A DNA stretch of 38,668 bases, taken from NCBI GenBank assembly GCA_035504215.1, contig DATJSI010000095.1, positions 1-38,668 on the forward strand, written 5' to 3'. This DNA is from Mycobacteriales bacterium. GTDB lineage: Bacteria > Actinomycetota > Actinomycetes > JAFAQI01. The stretch's first letter is position 1. Every line of letters starts with the position of its first letter. The position numbers and the translations under genes are program-made. This document shows positions 27,729 through 36,403 of the stretch, piece by piece. The notes beneath the pieces are model-generated. The model saw only the letters and a program-made list of their open reading frames with translations. It made no database searches and had not been told where the DNA came from.

Positions 27729-27758
27729 TTCCGTACGACGGCCGCGCGCCGGTAGAAT
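27729..27758 (+). promoter_or_regulatory. possible promoter of the MoxR-VWA operon
   Basis: TTCCGT (27729-27734) and TAGAAT (27753-27758) with 18 bp between them lie about 35 bp before the moxR start, divergent from the PRC-barrel gene. The -10 is good and the -35 weak. Confidence 0.45.
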
Positions 27759-27793
27759 CGCGTTCTAGTCCCGTGTCGTCCCAGGGAGTCCGC

Positions 27794-28654
27794 ATGACGT
27801 TGTTCGCGTCCCCGGACGACGTCCGCGAGCGGCTCGCCGCCACCGGCTACCTCGCCGACGACGCGATCGCGACGACCGTCTTCCTCGCCGACGCCCTGGG
27901 CAAGCCGTTGCTGGTCGAGGGCCCGGCCGGCACCGGCAAGACCGAGCTCGCCAAGGCGGTGGCCACCGCAGCCGGTGCCGGGCTGGTCCGGCTGCAGTGC
28001 TACGAAGGGCTGGACGAAGCACGGGCGCTCTACGAGTGGAACTACCGCAAGCAGCTGCTGCGGATCCAGGCCGCCGGCGAGCAGGCGTGGGAAGAGACCC
28101 ACGACGACATCTTCTCCGAGGAGTTCCTGCTCGCGCGGCCGCTGCTCACCGCGATCCGGCGCGCTGACACCACGGTCCTGCTGGTCGACGAGACCGACAA
28201 GGCGGACGTCGAGGTCGAGGGCCTGCTGCTCGAGGTCCTGAGCGACTTCCAGGTGACCGTGCCCGAGCTCGGCACGATCGAGGCGGTACGCCGGCCCTTC
28301 GTCGTCCTCACGTCGAACGCGACCCGCGAGCTGTCGGAAGCGCTCAAGCGGCGCTGCCTGTTCCTGCACGTCGACTATCCCGACGCCGAACGCGAGAAGG
28401 CGATCGTGCTCAGCCGGGTGCCCGAAGTGGTGGATGCGCTGGCGGAGCAGCTGGTGCGCACCATCCGTACTCTTCGCGCGCTGGAGCTGAAGAAGTCGCC
28501 GAGCATCGCCGAGAGCATCGACTGGGCGCGGACCCTCACCGTGCTCGGCGTCGAGAACCTCGACGAGGCAGCGGTCGCGCGCACTCTCGGCGTCGTGCTG
28601 AAGCACGCCAGCGACCAGGCGCGAGCGGTCAAGGAGCTCGGGCTCGACTCGTGA
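27794..28654 (+). CDS. MoxR-family AAA+ ATPase
   Basis: Chaperone-like ATPase that acts with a VWA-domain partner, generally to insert metal ions or mature protein complexes. The 286-residue protein has Walker A GPAGTGKT at 43-50, Walker B LLVDETDKAD near 129-138 and the sensor-1 region VLTSNATRELSEALKRRC. AGGGAG at 27783-27788, 5 nt upstream, fixes the ATG. Its stop overlaps the start of the VWA gene (GTGA). The pair corresponds, by position near nadD and proA, to Rv2426c/Rv2425c of M. tuberculosis; the substrate is unknown. Confidence 0.9.
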   Translation: MTLFASPDDVRERLAATGYLADDAIATTVFLADALGKPLLVEGPAGTGKTELAKAVATAAGAGLVRLQCYEGLDEARALYEWNYRKQLLRIQAAGEQAWEETHDDIFSEEFLLARPLLTAIRRADTTVLLVDETDKADVEVEGLLLEVLSDFQVTVPELGTIEAVRRPFVVLTSNATRELSEALKRRCLFLHVDYPDAEREKAIVLSRVPEVVDALAEQLVRTIRTLRALELKKSPSIAESIDWARTLTVLGVENLDEAAVARTLGVVLKHASDQARAVKELGLDS

Positions 28655-30090
28655 GCGCTGACCCGACGACGAGCGACGGTCCCGGCGCGGGCGGGCTGGT
28701 CGACCGGCACGTCAGCTTCATGGGCGCGCTTCGCGGCGTCGGTCTGCCGGTGTCGATGGCCGAGTCGCTGGACGCCGGCCGCGCGATGGCGGCCATCGAT
28801 CTGCTCGACCGCGAGCAGCTGCGTGCGGCGTACGCCGCGACGGTGGTGAAGCATCCGGCACACCGGCCGGCCTTCGACCGGCTGTTCGACCTGTGGTGGC
28901 CGCCCGCGATCGGCGACGGCGCCCGAGCGGATGACGCCGCAGAACACGCCGACGATCTCGACGAGATCGATCCCGCGGACCTGGCCGGGCTGCGCGAGGC
29001 GCTGCGCGAGCGGCTGCGCGACGTGCTGATCTCTGGCGACGACGAGGCGCTCCGGCGCCTCGCGCGCGAGGCCGTGAACGGCCTCGGCCGGACCGAGAGC
29101 GGGCAGCCCGGCCGCCAGTCGTGGTTCACCTACCGGGTCCTGCGCGCGCTCAATGCCGAGACGTTGATGGCGTCGCTGCTCGAGGCGGTTCTGCACGGTC
29201 AGGAGCGCGGCGGCCTGGCCGAGCGGGTCGCGCGGCAGATGCTCAGCGAGCGCATGCGGCAGTTCGAAGAGTTGGTCGAGTCCGAGGTACGTCGCCGGCT
29301 CGCCGAGGACCGCGGCGCCGAGGCGATCGCGAAGACGGCGGTGAAGCCGCTGGTCGAGCAGGTCGACTTCCTGCGCGCGTCGCGCGACGACCTGGTCGCG
29401 CTACGCCGCGAGGTCTATCCGCTCGCCCGCCGCCTCGCCACCCGGCTGACTGCGCGCCGGCGACTCGGTCGCCGAGGTCGGCTCGATGTCCGGCGTACGG
29501 TTCGCGCGTCGCTGTCCAGCGGCGGGGTTCCGCTGACGACGGTCTTCCGGCCGCACAAGCCGCACAAGCCGGAGCTGGTCGTGCTGTGCGACGTCAGCGG
29601 ATCGGTGGCGGCGTTTGCTCACTTCACCGTGCTGCTCGCGTTCGCCCTCCGCGAGCAGTTCGCGAAGGTGCGCGTCTTCGCGTTCGTCGACACGACGGAT
29701 GAGGTGACGCAGTTCTTCGACCGGGGCGGCGACGTCGTCGATGCGCTTGCGCGGATGTCGGCCGAGGCGGATGTGGTGTGGTTCGACGGGCACAGCGACT
29801 ACGGGCACGCGTTCGAGGTCTTTGCGCAGAAGTGGCCGGATGCGGTCGGCCCCAAGGCGTCGTTCCTCGTGCTCGGCGACGCGCGGACGAACTATCGAGC
29901 ACCGTCGCTGCCCGCACTGCGGTCGATCGTGCGGCAGGCCCGGCACGCCTACTGGCTCAACCCCGAGCCCCGGCAGTACTGGTCGTCGGGCGACTCGGCA
30001 GCGGCGGTGTACGGCGAGGTCGTGCCGATGGTCGAGTGCCGCAACGTCGCGCAACTCCAGCAGTTCGTCGAGGGTCTGCTCCCGGTCTAA
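28651..30090 (+). CDS. VWA domain (CoxE-like) protein
   Basis: Partner of the MoxR ATPase. The 479-residue protein has a long, charged, helical N-terminal part (about 1-280). A CoxE-type von Willebrand A domain follows, with the metal-binding MIDAS motif DVSGS at 314-318 and later DGHSDYG and LGDARTNY segments. The domain is found in proteins that mature carbon monoxide dehydrogenase, but no such enzyme is encoded here, so a CODH role should not be assumed. The GTG start overlaps the moxR stop. Confidence 0.88.
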   Translation: MSADPTTSDGPGAGGLVDRHVSFMGALRGVGLPVSMAESLDAGRAMAAIDLLDREQLRAAYAATVVKHPAHRPAFDRLFDLWWPPAIGDGARADDAAEHADDLDEIDPADLAGLREALRERLRDVLISGDDEALRRLAREAVNGLGRTESGQPGRQSWFTYRVLRALNAETLMASLLEAVLHGQERGGLAERVARQMLSERMRQFEELVESEVRRRLAEDRGAEAIAKTAVKPLVEQVDFLRASRDDLVALRREVYPLARRLATRLTARRRLGRRGRLDVRRTVRASLSSGGVPLTTVFRPHKPHKPELVVLCDVSGSVAAFAHFTVLLAFALREQFAKVRVFAFVDTTDEVTQFFDRGGDVVDALARMSAEADVVWFDGHSDYGHAFEVFAQKWPDAVGPKASFLVLGDARTNYRAPSLPALRSIVRQARHAYWLNPEPRQYWSSGDSAAAVYGEVVPMVECRNVAQLQQFVEGLLPV

Positions 30091-30105
30091 CCCAACCCGC
30101 GCCGG

Positions 30106-30111
30106 TAGCCT
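30106..30111 (+). promoter_or_regulatory. -10 box of nadD (leaderless type)
   Basis: TAGCCT lies 8 nt before the GTG at 30120, in the short gap after the VWA gene, without a Shine-Dalgarno. Confidence 0.4.
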
Positions 30112-30119
30112 TCGGTGGT

Positions 30120-30734
30120 GTGAGCGATCTTGATGACGCCGCACGTCGTCGGATCGGTGTGATGGGTGGCACGTTCGACCCGATCCACAACGGCCACCTG
30201 GTCGCCGCGAGCGAGGTCGCCAGCCGGTTCGCGCTCGACGAAGTCGTGTTCGTGCCCACGGGCGAGCCCTGGCAGAAGACCGACCGGCCGGTCACGGCGG
30301 CCGAGGACCGCTATCTCATGACGGTGATCGCCACCGCCTCCAACCCGCGGTTCTGGGTGAGCCGGGTCGACATCGACCGCCAGGGTCCGACGTACACGAT
30401 CGACACCCTGCACGACCTGCGCGGCCAGTTCGGCGAGGACAGCGAGCTGTTCTTCATCACCGGCGCCGACGCGCTGGCGGCGATCCTGGACTGGCACCGC
30501 TCGGAGGAGCTGTTCACGCTCGCGCACTTCGTCGGGGTGACCCGGCCCGGCCATCACCTGTCGGATCCCGGCTTCCCTGCCGGGGCGGTCAGCCTGGTCG
30601 AGGTGCCGGCGCTGGCGATCAGCTCGACGGATTGCCGGTCAAGGGTGCAGGCCGGTGAGCCGATCTGGTACCTCGTGGCGGATGGGGTCGTGCAATACAT
30701 CGCCAAGCGCAACTTGTACGCGAAAGTAGGGTAA
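30120..30734 (+). CDS. nadD: nicotinate-nucleotide adenylyltransferase
   Basis: Forms deamido-NAD from nicotinate mononucleotide and ATP. The 204-residue protein has the nucleotidyltransferase motif [11 protein letters not shown] at 16-26, ITGADAL in the middle, and the C-terminal [10 protein letters not shown] motif. The GTG at 30120 follows a leaderless-type -10 box; the longer upstream frame is a shadow of the VWA gene. Its TAA shares a base with the ATG of the next gene (TAATG). Confidence 0.94.
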   Translation: MSDLDDAARRRIGVMGGTFDPIHNGHLVAASEVASRFALDEVVFVPTGEPWQKTDRPVTAAEDRYLMTVIATASNPRFWVSRVDIDRQGPTYTIDTLHDLRGQFGEDSELFFITGADALAAILDWHRSEELFTLAHFVGVTRPGHHLSDPGFPAGAVSLVEVPALAISSTDCRSRVQAGEPIWYLVADGVVQYIAKRNLYAKVG

Positions 30735-32281
30735 TGGCCGGAAAGCGACGCAAGGGCAGGGATCCCGTCCCGCCCCGGCCGGTCGACCCGCCCGCCGAGC
30801 CGGCCCCCGAAGCGCCGACCACGCCGGCCGCGGATTCCGGCGGGTACGACGCCGCCCAGGCGCAGGCCCCGGCGCAACCGCTCGCCCAGCCGGCGGAGCC
30901 GCCGCTCCCAGCTCCCGAGCCGCCGCTGCCGCCGCCCGAGCCGCCGTTGCCCGCGCCCGAGCCACCGCTGCCGCCGGCCGAACCGCCACTTCCGCCGCCC
31001 GTTCCGGCACCGCCGCCGCCGGTCCCGGAACCGCCGTTGCCGCCGCCGACGCCACCGGTCGTGATGGCGCCGCCGGTCACGCGCCGGCAGGCCCGCCTGC
31101 AGCGCAAGCGCCAGCAGCAGCGTCGCGTCGGCATGGCCGGCGGCGTCGCGATCGCGATTGCGGCCGTCGTCGTGGTCGCGGCGCTGGTGTTCGGCGTACA
31201 CAAGGCGGTGAGCCACAACAGCGGCCCGAAACGCACCCAGGCGACCGTTCTGCTGCAGGTGCAGGCCGGCAACCATACGGCTGCGGCGAGCGTGCTGCTC
31301 GCCCATGACCCGGCCACCAAGACCGGGGTCGAGGTGCTGGTGCCGAGCCGGGTGATCGCCGACGTGTGCGGCTACGGCACCCAGAACTTCGGATCGGTGC
31401 TCGCCCTGCCGAATGGCGAGGATGCCTCCCGCTCGGCGCTGTCGAACATGCTGGACAACGTCTCGGTCGACGGCTCCTGGATCGTGTCCGAAGCGCAGCT
31501 CGCCAAGCTGATCGATGTCTTCGGCGGCGTCACCGTCGATGTCGACACCAATGTGGTCCGGCACACCGGTGGCGGCGGCGGGCAGATCCTGATCCCGGCC
31601 GGGTCGAACGAGCATCTCGATGGCACGAAGGCGGTCGAGTACGCGCTCTACAGCAGCGGGTCGGACGGTCAGGCCGCCCAGCTCGCGCGGCTCAGCCGGG
31701 TCGTCGACGGGCTGCTTCAAGCACTGCCGACCAACCCGACCGCGGTGGCGGCTGCGCTGCGCCAGCTCGGTGCGGGCGGTACGTCGACGCTCGGCGCGAC
31801 GAAGCTCTCGAGCCTGCTGGCCGGCTTGGCGGGGGACAGCCGGCGGTCGTCAGGGCTGTTCCCGACCGACCTGCCGGTCACGGCGATCGACGCGGGCGGC
31901 TCGAGCCCGTCGTACGAGGTGGACAACTCCGCGACCGGAGTGCGGCAGCTGGTGCAGACCCAGCTGGCCAACTCGGTTCCGGCCGGCGCGGACAAACAGC
32001 GGACGAGCGTCGAGCTGCTCAACGGCGTCGGCACGCCGGGCCTGGTCCTGAGCGCGTGCGCGCGGCTGTCGGCACACGGCTTCGTGTACGCCGGAAGCGG
32101 CAATGCGGCGACCTTCAACAACCCGACGTCGAGCGTGGAGATCCGCTCGGACAACGACATAGCAGTCGGGGACTCGGTTGCGCAGGCGCTCGGGCTGCCG
32201 ACGAAGGACGTGCAGCGAGAGGGAATCGGCCAGAACGTCGCGGACGTGATCGTGATCCTCGGCGGCGACTACCGGCCCTGA
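30734..32281 (+). CDS. LCP/LytR_C-type envelope protein with proline-rich cytoplasmic arm
   Basis: A single-pass membrane protein of 515 residues. The cytoplasmic N-terminus is Pro/Ala/Glu-rich, with a EPPLPxP repeat at about 56-105 (nt 30895-31050). A basic stretch (RRQARLQRKRQQQRR) precedes one membrane helix at about 134-154. The outer part resembles the LytR-CpsA-Psr region (VFGGVTVDVDTNV, and AVEYALYSS), but the Arg residues needed for LCP phosphotransfer are not obvious. It ends in a LytR_C domain (about 415-513, ELLNGVGTPGLVLSACARL). LCP proteins attach polymers to peptidoglycan; this one may be a degenerate, non-catalytic relative. It overlaps nadD by one base and is probably cotranscribed. 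Confidence 0.8.
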   Translation: MAGKRRKGRDPVPPRPVDPPAEPAPEAPTTPAADSGGYDAAQAQAPAQPLAQPAEPPLPAPEPPLPPPEPPLPAPEPPLPPAEPPLPPPVPAPPPPVPEPPLPPPTPPVVMAPPVTRRQARLQRKRQQQRRVGMAGGVAIAIAAVVVVAALVFGVHKAVSHNSGPKRTQATVLLQVQAGNHTAAASVLLAHDPATKTGVEVLVPSRVIADVCGYGTQNFGSVLALPNGEDASRSALSNMLDNVSVDGSWIVSEAQLAKLIDVFGGVTVDVDTNVVRHTGGGGGQILIPAGSNEHLDGTKAVEYALYSSGSDGQAAQLARLSRVVDGLLQALPTNPTAVAAALRQLGAGGTSTLGATKLSSLLAGLAGDSRRSSGLFPTDLPVTAIDAGGSSPSYEVDNSATGVRQLVQTQLANSVPAGADKQRTSVELLNGVGTPGLVLSACARLSAHGFVYAGSGNAATFNNPTSSVEIRSDNDIAVGDSVAQALGLPTKDVQREGIGQNVADVIVILGGDYRP

Positions 32282-32360
32282 TCGGCGGCGTACCGGGGCG
32301 GCGCGCGCGTGAGTCGTGACAGGCTGTAGGGGACCGTTTCGCCGAAGACCGAGGATCGAC

Positions 32361-32738
32361 TTGACCGCAGCACCCCGCAGCATCGAGCTGGCTGAAGCCG
32401 CCGTGAGCGCCGCCGCCGACAAGCTAGCGACCGACCTTTCCATCATCGACGTCAGTGACCGGCTCGTGATCACCGACTGCTTCGTGCTGGCGGCCGCGTC
32501 CAACGAGCGTCAGGTGAAGGCGGTCGTGGACGCGGTCGAGGAACGGCTGCAGAGCTTCGGCGTGAAGCCGGTACGCCGCGAGGGCGAGCGTGAGGGCCGG
32601 TGGGTGCTGCTCGACTTCGTCGACGTCGTCGTACACGTCCAGCACAGCGAGGAGCGGACGTACTACTCGTTGGAGCGGCTCTGGAAGGACTGCCCGACCT
32701 TGCCGTTGCCCGCGGACGCGCTGCCGCCGGCCTCGTGA
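32361..32738 (+). CDS. rsfS: ribosomal silencing factor RsfS
   Basis: Binds L14 and blocks 30S-50S joining when nutrients are low. The 125-residue protein shows the DUF143 pattern: ITDCFVLAAASNERQVKAVV, then GEREGRWVLLDFVDVVVHV. The start is taken as the TTG at 32361, with GAGGA at 32351-32355; a GTG at 32316 would add 15 residues without family similarity. The stop overlaps the GTG of the phosphatase gene. The nadD-rsfS order is conserved widely. Confidence 0.92.
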   Translation: MTAAPRSIELAEAAVSAAADKLATDLSIIDVSDRLVITDCFVLAAASNERQVKAVVDAVEERLQSFGVKPVRREGEREGRWVLLDFVDVVVHVQHSEERTYYSLERLWKDCPTLPLPADALPPAS

Positions 32739-33376
32739 GCGCGCTGCGCCGGGTGGTCCTGCTGCGGCACGGCCGGACCGACTGGAACGCATCGGGGCGG
32801 TTCCAGGGTCAGCTCGACTCGCCGTTGGATGCCGTCGGTCGGGCGCAGGCCGCGGCCGCGGCGGTTGCGGTCGCTCCGATGCAGCCGAACGCGATCGTGT
32901 CGTCGGACCTCGCGCGGGCGCTCGACACCGCGGCCGTGGTTGCCGCCGAGTGCGGCTTGCCGCTCGAAGCCGACCCGCGGCTGCGGGAGATCCACCTGGG
33001 TTCCTGGCAGGGGTTGACCCGGGCCGAGGCGCGGGAGCGCTTTCCGGAGGAGTACGCGAGCTGGCAGGCAGGCGAGGACCGGCGGCGTGGGGAAGGTGAG
33101 ACCTACGCCGAGGTGGGCGCGCGTGCGGCCGAGTGCGTGACGGAGCGGCTCGGCCGGCTCGGCGGCGACGCGTTGATCATCGCGGTGACGCACGGCGGCA
33201 CGGCACGCGCGACCATCGGCACGCTGATCGGGCTGCCGGCGGATTCGTGGTGGCGGCTCGCGCCGCTGTCGAACTGTCGCTGGTCGTTGCTTGCGGATAT
33301 GGGCCGCGGCTGGCGGTTGGAGGAGCACAACGCCGGCAGCCCGCCCGAGGAGGAGACCGGCGACGACGCGCGCTGA
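32735..33376 (+). CDS. histidine phosphatase family protein (GpgP/GpmB-like)
   Basis: A 213-residue phosphatase of the phosphoglycerate-mutase fold. The phospho-acceptor His12 is in LLRHGRTDWN, the second His in VTHGGTARA, and the LREIHLGSWQGLTRAEA segment is typical. The position after nadD and rsfS equals that of Rv2419c in M. tuberculosis, a glucosyl-3-phosphoglycerate phosphatase. The same function is possible here but not shown by the sequence. Overlaps rsfS by GTGA. The C-terminus is acidic (PPEEETGDDAR). Confidence 0.88.
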   Translation: MSALRRVVLLRHGRTDWNASGRFQGQLDSPLDAVGRAQAAAAAVAVAPMQPNAIVSSDLARALDTAAVVAAECGLPLEADPRLREIHLGSWQGLTRAEARERFPEEYASWQAGEDRRRGEGETYAEVGARAAECVTERLGRLGGDALIIAVTHGGTARATIGTLIGLPADSWWRLAPLSNCRWSLLADMGRGWRLEEHNAGSPPEEETGDDAR

Positions 33377-33463
33377 ACGGACTTAACGCGCGGATCTGCC
33401 CGAATCGGTTGCGCCCGGCCGGTGAATGGTGCGAGTGTGTGCCCAGCCTGACCTGGGGGTCCC

Positions 33464-34537
33464 ATGAGAACTTCAGTGCGCCATTTCGCTGTCAGCACCG
33501 GGCTCGTCGCCCTGGTTGTGACCGGTTCCGCGGTTGCCAGCATGCCGTCGGTCGCGAATGCGCGACCCGCCGCTGCGTCCTTCGACGGGGCGAGCTTCGA
33601 CCCGCCCACCCAGACGCTCACCTCGACCACGCACAAGAAGCTGCGGGTCAACTTCTTCGCCTCGATCGACCAGAACGGTTTGGGTAGCGGGTTCAGCCAG
33701 GCGGCTGGGTTCACCATCACCCGCAAGGGCGTGCCCGAGACGCACGACTGGACCTTCCCGATGAAGAAGGCCTTCACGTTCAGCACGAAGACCGACAAGG
33801 GCTCGATCAAGACCAAGTCGCAGCTCTCGCCGTACGCAACGGTCAACCTGACCTTCGCGCCGAACGGCAAGAAGCACACCTCCACCTGCGGCAAGTACAA
33901 GACCATCCGGGTGCCGGTGAAGGTGAAGGGCTCGTTGACGTTCGACACCCGGTCGGGCAAGCACGGCTGGGGCAAAGTGCACGCGAGTCACCTCTCCGGC
34001 AAGACTGTCATCTACTACGAGACGGGTGACCAGACGACGTGCAATCCGGGCGGTTTCACCCTGGAGTGCGGGTCAGGCATCTCCTGGAACGCATCCCACT
34101 CGATTGGTACGACGGACGGCGACGTCGCCTTCTCGGGATCGATCGACACCGTCAAGGGCAAGACGGTGAAGACCTTCTACGCCAGCCGCACGACGACGTT
34201 GAGCAAGCCCAAGGGCTCGACCCGTGGCGATACGACGTACGTGACGAAGTCGAACTCAACCCTCACGATCGACAAGGCCAATGACGCGACCCTCGTGGTC
34301 AAGGGGACCGGGCCGGTGACCGGATCGGTGACGATGGCGAGCCCGGCTGCCGGCTCAGCGAGTCCGCCGCAGGCATGCGGGAAGGGCAAACACGAGGTCT
34401 TCACGAACTGGCAGGTGACCTACACCAACGGCAAGTCGCCGCTGGCCGTCCACGAGCAGATCGAGGGCACCTACAAGCTCCCGAACATGGGTACTTCCGA
34501 CTACACGAACGACATCGACAAGACGGTCGTCAGCTAA
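33464..34537 (+). CDS. secreted protein of unknown function
   Basis: I do not recognise this 357-residue protein. Residues 1-33 are a clear Sec signal peptide: MRTSVRH, a hydrophobic core (LVALVVTGSAVA) and a likely cleavage site after ANA33. The mature part is rich in Thr, Ser, Lys and Gly with alternating polar and hydrophobic residues, as in beta-sandwich exported proteins. It has about four cysteines (C-G-K in the middle, TTCNP, LECGS, QACGK) that may form disulfides. It stands alone, 87 bp after the phosphatase gene and 48 bp before tRNA-Ala, and may be lineage specific. Confidence 0.7.
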   Translation: MRTSVRHFAVSTGLVALVVTGSAVASMPSVANARPAAASFDGASFDPPTQTLTSTTHKKLRVNFFASIDQNGLGSGFSQAAGFTITRKGVPETHDWTFPMKKAFTFSTKTDKGSIKTKSQLSPYATVNLTFAPNGKKHTSTCGKYKTIRVPVKVKGSLTFDTRSGKHGWGKVHASHLSGKTVIYYETGDQTTCNPGGFTLECGSGISWNASHSIGTTDGDVAFSGSIDTVKGKTVKTFYASRTTTLSKPKGSTRGDTTYVTKSNSTLTIDKANDATLVVKGTGPVTGSVTMASPAAGSASPPQACGKGKHEVFTNWQVTYTNGKSPLAVHEQIEGTYKLPNMGTSDYTNDIDKTVVS

Positions 34538-34585
34538 GCGTCCGGCCACGGCCCCGGACGGCGTCTGTAGACTGGTCGCCGTTTC

Positions 34586-34661
34586 GGGGCTGTGGCGCAG
34601 CTGGTAGCGCACTTGCATGGCATGCAAGGGGTCAGGGGTTCGAGTCCCCTCAGCTCCACCA
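34586..34661 (+). tRNA. tRNA-Ala (anticodon GGC)
   Basis: A 76-nt cloverleaf with encoded CCA. The acceptor GGGGCTG pairs with CAGCTCC and includes the G3-T70 wobble that identifies alanine tRNAs. The anticodon stem CTTGC/GCAAG encloses loop ATGGCAT, giving anticodon GGC. The T arm is AGGGG-TTCGAGT-CCCCT. TAGACT at 34568-34573 is a plausible -10 box. The insertion sequence starts 4 bp after the CCA end, and the tRNA is intact because the 8-bp target duplication begins with its last four bases. Confidence 0.97.
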
Positions 34662-34665
34662 AAGT
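34658..34665 (+). repeat. left target-site duplication of the ISL3 element
   Basis: ACCAAAGT, of which ACCA is the discriminator base and CCA end of tRNA-Ala. It is repeated exactly at 36076-36083 on the other side of the element. Confidence 0.9.
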
Positions 34666-34706
34666 GGGTCTTCGGATCTCAGCGGGGCGCGCCTGCCTGG
34701 AGATGG

Positions 34707-34761
34707 GACGAAGGCGCTTCAGGCTTGAGGTGTGACCCAACAAGTTCGAAGCGCCTTCGTC
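34707..34761 (+). promoter_or_regulatory. inverted repeat around the transposase start
   Basis: GACGAAGGCGCTTC (34707-34720) and GAAGCGCCTTCGTC (34748-34761) are a perfect 14-bp inverted repeat. The 27-base loop between them contains the GAGG ribosome-binding site and the GTG start (34732) of the transposase. In a transcript entering from the tRNA-Ala side this would be a stable stem over the start region. Confidence 0.7.
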
Positions 34762-36045
34762 GTGTTCGAGCCTAGCGAGATCGTCCAGGCACTGGTGGGG
34801 CTCAAGGACGTCCGGGTTCTGTACTACGAGCGTCGCGGGCCGCAGGTCGATCTGGTGATCGAGCAGGTCGTGACCGACCCGCAATGTCCGAGCTGTGACG
34901 GTCCGGCGCGGGTGAAGGAGCGCCCGCTGGTCCGGTATGTCGATCTGCCGGTCTATGGCGCCCCGATGCGACTGGGCTGGCGTAAGCACCGGATGCGCTG
35001 CCCTGATGCGGGGTGTCCGAGACGCAGCTGGGTGCTGGGCGATCATCGGATCGCGGCGAAGGGCTGTCTGCTCACGACCCGGTCGGCGAAGTGGGCGACT
35101 GTGCAGGTCGGTGGCGGCCGGACCGTGTCGGAGGTCGCTGGCGAGCTGGACTGCGACTGGCACACGGTCAACGACGCGGTCACGACTTACGGTGAGGCGC
35201 TGCTGGCGGCGGACCGTAAACGCTGGACCAAGACCCGAGCGATCGGGCTTGACGAGACCAGTTTCGTGCGGCTCGCCGACGCTCACACCAGCTACGCGAC
35301 GACGGTCTGCGATGTCGAACATCACCAGATCATCGAGATCCTGCCCAGCCGTCATTTCGTTGACGTCGCTGGGTTTCTGGACAAGCAGTCCGCCGGCTGG
35401 AAGGGCCAGATCGCCTTCGGCGCGTTGGACATGTCGAACACCTACGCCGCGGTCTACACCGTGGTGCTGCCGAAAGCGGCGCAGGTCGTCGACGCCTTCC
35501 ACGTCATCCGTCTGGCCAACCTGGCGTTAGACACCGTCCGGCGCCGGGTGCAAAACGAGCAGACCGGTCACCGCGGCCGCCGTGGTGACCCGCTCTACCG
35601 CGCTCGGCGGCTGCTGGTCGCCGGCGAAGAACGCCTGACCGACAAAGCGACCCAACGTCTGACCTCGCTGCTCGCCCTCGGCGACCCCCACGCCGAGGTC
35701 GCGATCGCCTACCGGGTCAAAGAGCGACTCCGCGACTTCTACCGCGAACGCGACCCGGACCAGGCCCGAGCGATCCTCACCGAGCTCATCGCACACTGCC
35801 ACCGACCCGCCATGCCAGCCGAGCTCCGCAAGCTCGGTGAGACCCTGAAACGCTGGTTCGACAAGATCTGCAACTACCACCTTGCCCGCGTCAGCAACGG
35901 GCCCACCGAGGCACTGAACAACCTGATCAAACGGATCAAGCGGATCGGGTTTGGGTTCCGCAACTTCGACAACTACCGGATCAGAGCACTGCTCTACGCC
36001 GGCAAACCGAACTGGCGAGTACTGAACTCGATCATCGTCCGATGA
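34732..36045 (+). CDS. tnp: ISL3-family transposase
   Basis: DDE transposase of 437 residues. The N-terminal zinc finger uses Cys52, Cys55, Cys90 and Cys95, followed by a helix-turn-helix near 128-150 (GGGRTVSEVAGELDCDWHTV). The catalytic residues are Asp174 (GLDETSF), Asp233 (ALDMSNTY) and Glu393 (GPTEALNN), the latter inside the family-typical NGPTEALNNLIKRIKRIGFG block. The GTG start lies between the arms of a 14-bp inverted repeat. No frameshift or missing residue is seen, so the element is probably active. Confidence 0.95.
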   Translation: MTQQVRSAFVVFEPSEIVQALVGLKDVRVLYYERRGPQVDLVIEQVVTDPQCPSCDGPARVKERPLVRYVDLPVYGAPMRLGWRKHRMRCPDAGCPRRSWVLGDHRIAAKGCLLTTRSAKWATVQVGGGRTVSEVAGELDCDWHTVNDAVTTYGEALLAADRKRWTKTRAIGLDETSFVRLADAHTSYATTVCDVEHHQIIEILPSRHFVDVAGFLDKQSAGWKGQIAFGALDMSNTYAAVYTVVLPKAAQVVDAFHVIRLANLALDTVRRRVQNEQTGHRGRRGDPLYRARRLLVAGEERLTDKATQRLTSLLALGDPHAEVAIAYRVKERLRDFYRERDPDQARAILTELIAHCHRPAMPAELRKLGETLKRWFDKICNYHLARVSNGPTEALNNLIKRIKRIGFGFRNFDNYRIRALLYAGKPNWRVLNSIIVR

Positions 36046-36075
36046 ACCCAGCACCCCGTCAGGATCCGAAGACCC

Positions 36076-36083
36076 ACCAAAGT
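36076..36083 (+). repeat. right target-site duplication of the ISL3 element
   Basis: ACCAAAGT, identical to 34658-34665. Before insertion, the tRNA 3' end would have run directly into GCTCGCATGAG. Confidence 0.9.
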
Positions 36084-36386
36084 GCTCGCATGAGAACCCT
36101 GCCCCTCGTGAACGCCGTCGCTGTAGACCTCGGGTGTGCCGCCGGCGGTCTGACCTGTGGGCGAGTTTTCGAGACGGTGGTGGACGTAGGCGGGAACGAT
36201 CCGTGAGAGCAGATTGCCGAATGGCTCGTTGCAGTCGACGCTGATGGTTCGCTCGCGCGTTTCCTCGTCTTCGTCGATGTAGATCCTGGTGAGGAAGGCT
36301 TGGTTGACTAGCCGTCGCACTCGATGGCACAGCCTTCCGGTGGTATGACGCTGCATCTGGAGTCTGGGTGTTTGAGTGACAACCAT
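36084..36386 (-). pseudogene. C-terminal remnant of a serine recombinase (integrase)
   Basis: The translated frame contains RRLVNQAFLTRIYIDEDEET and NEPFGNLL, the usual C-terminal segment of large actinobacterial serine recombinases. The catalytic N-terminal domain and the zinc-ribbon/recombinase core are missing; upstream lies an unrelated plus-strand gene. The frame has no stop before the insertion sequence. If the element and one target copy are removed, it reads on into the tRNA antisense strand as LVELRGLEPLTPCMP, a tail commonly seen in recombinases integrated at tRNA-Ala. So this is the stump of an integrase that once ended at the tRNA. Confidence 0.7.
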
Positions 36387-36403
36387 CGGCTGCTGGCCAT
36401 TGA

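Larger units (their letters stand above)
34666..36075 (+). mobile_element. complete ISL3-family insertion sequence, 1410 bp
   Basis: Terminal inverted repeats of 22 bp (34666-34687 and 36054-36075) match at 18 positions; the outer 13 bases GGGTCTTCGGATC are identical. An exact 8-bp direct repeat, ACCAAAGT, flanks it, which is the duplication size known for ISL3. One intact transposase gene fills it, and its stop lies 30 bp from the right end. Intact ends, gene and duplication point to a recent insertion. It split the end of an integrated serine-recombinase gene from tRNA-Ala. Confidence 0.93.

Noticed and set aside
28651-30090. Carbon monoxide dehydrogenase maturation function from the CoxE-like label
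   Set aside because: No CODH subunits are in the window, and MoxR/VWA pairs occur in many unrelated contexts.
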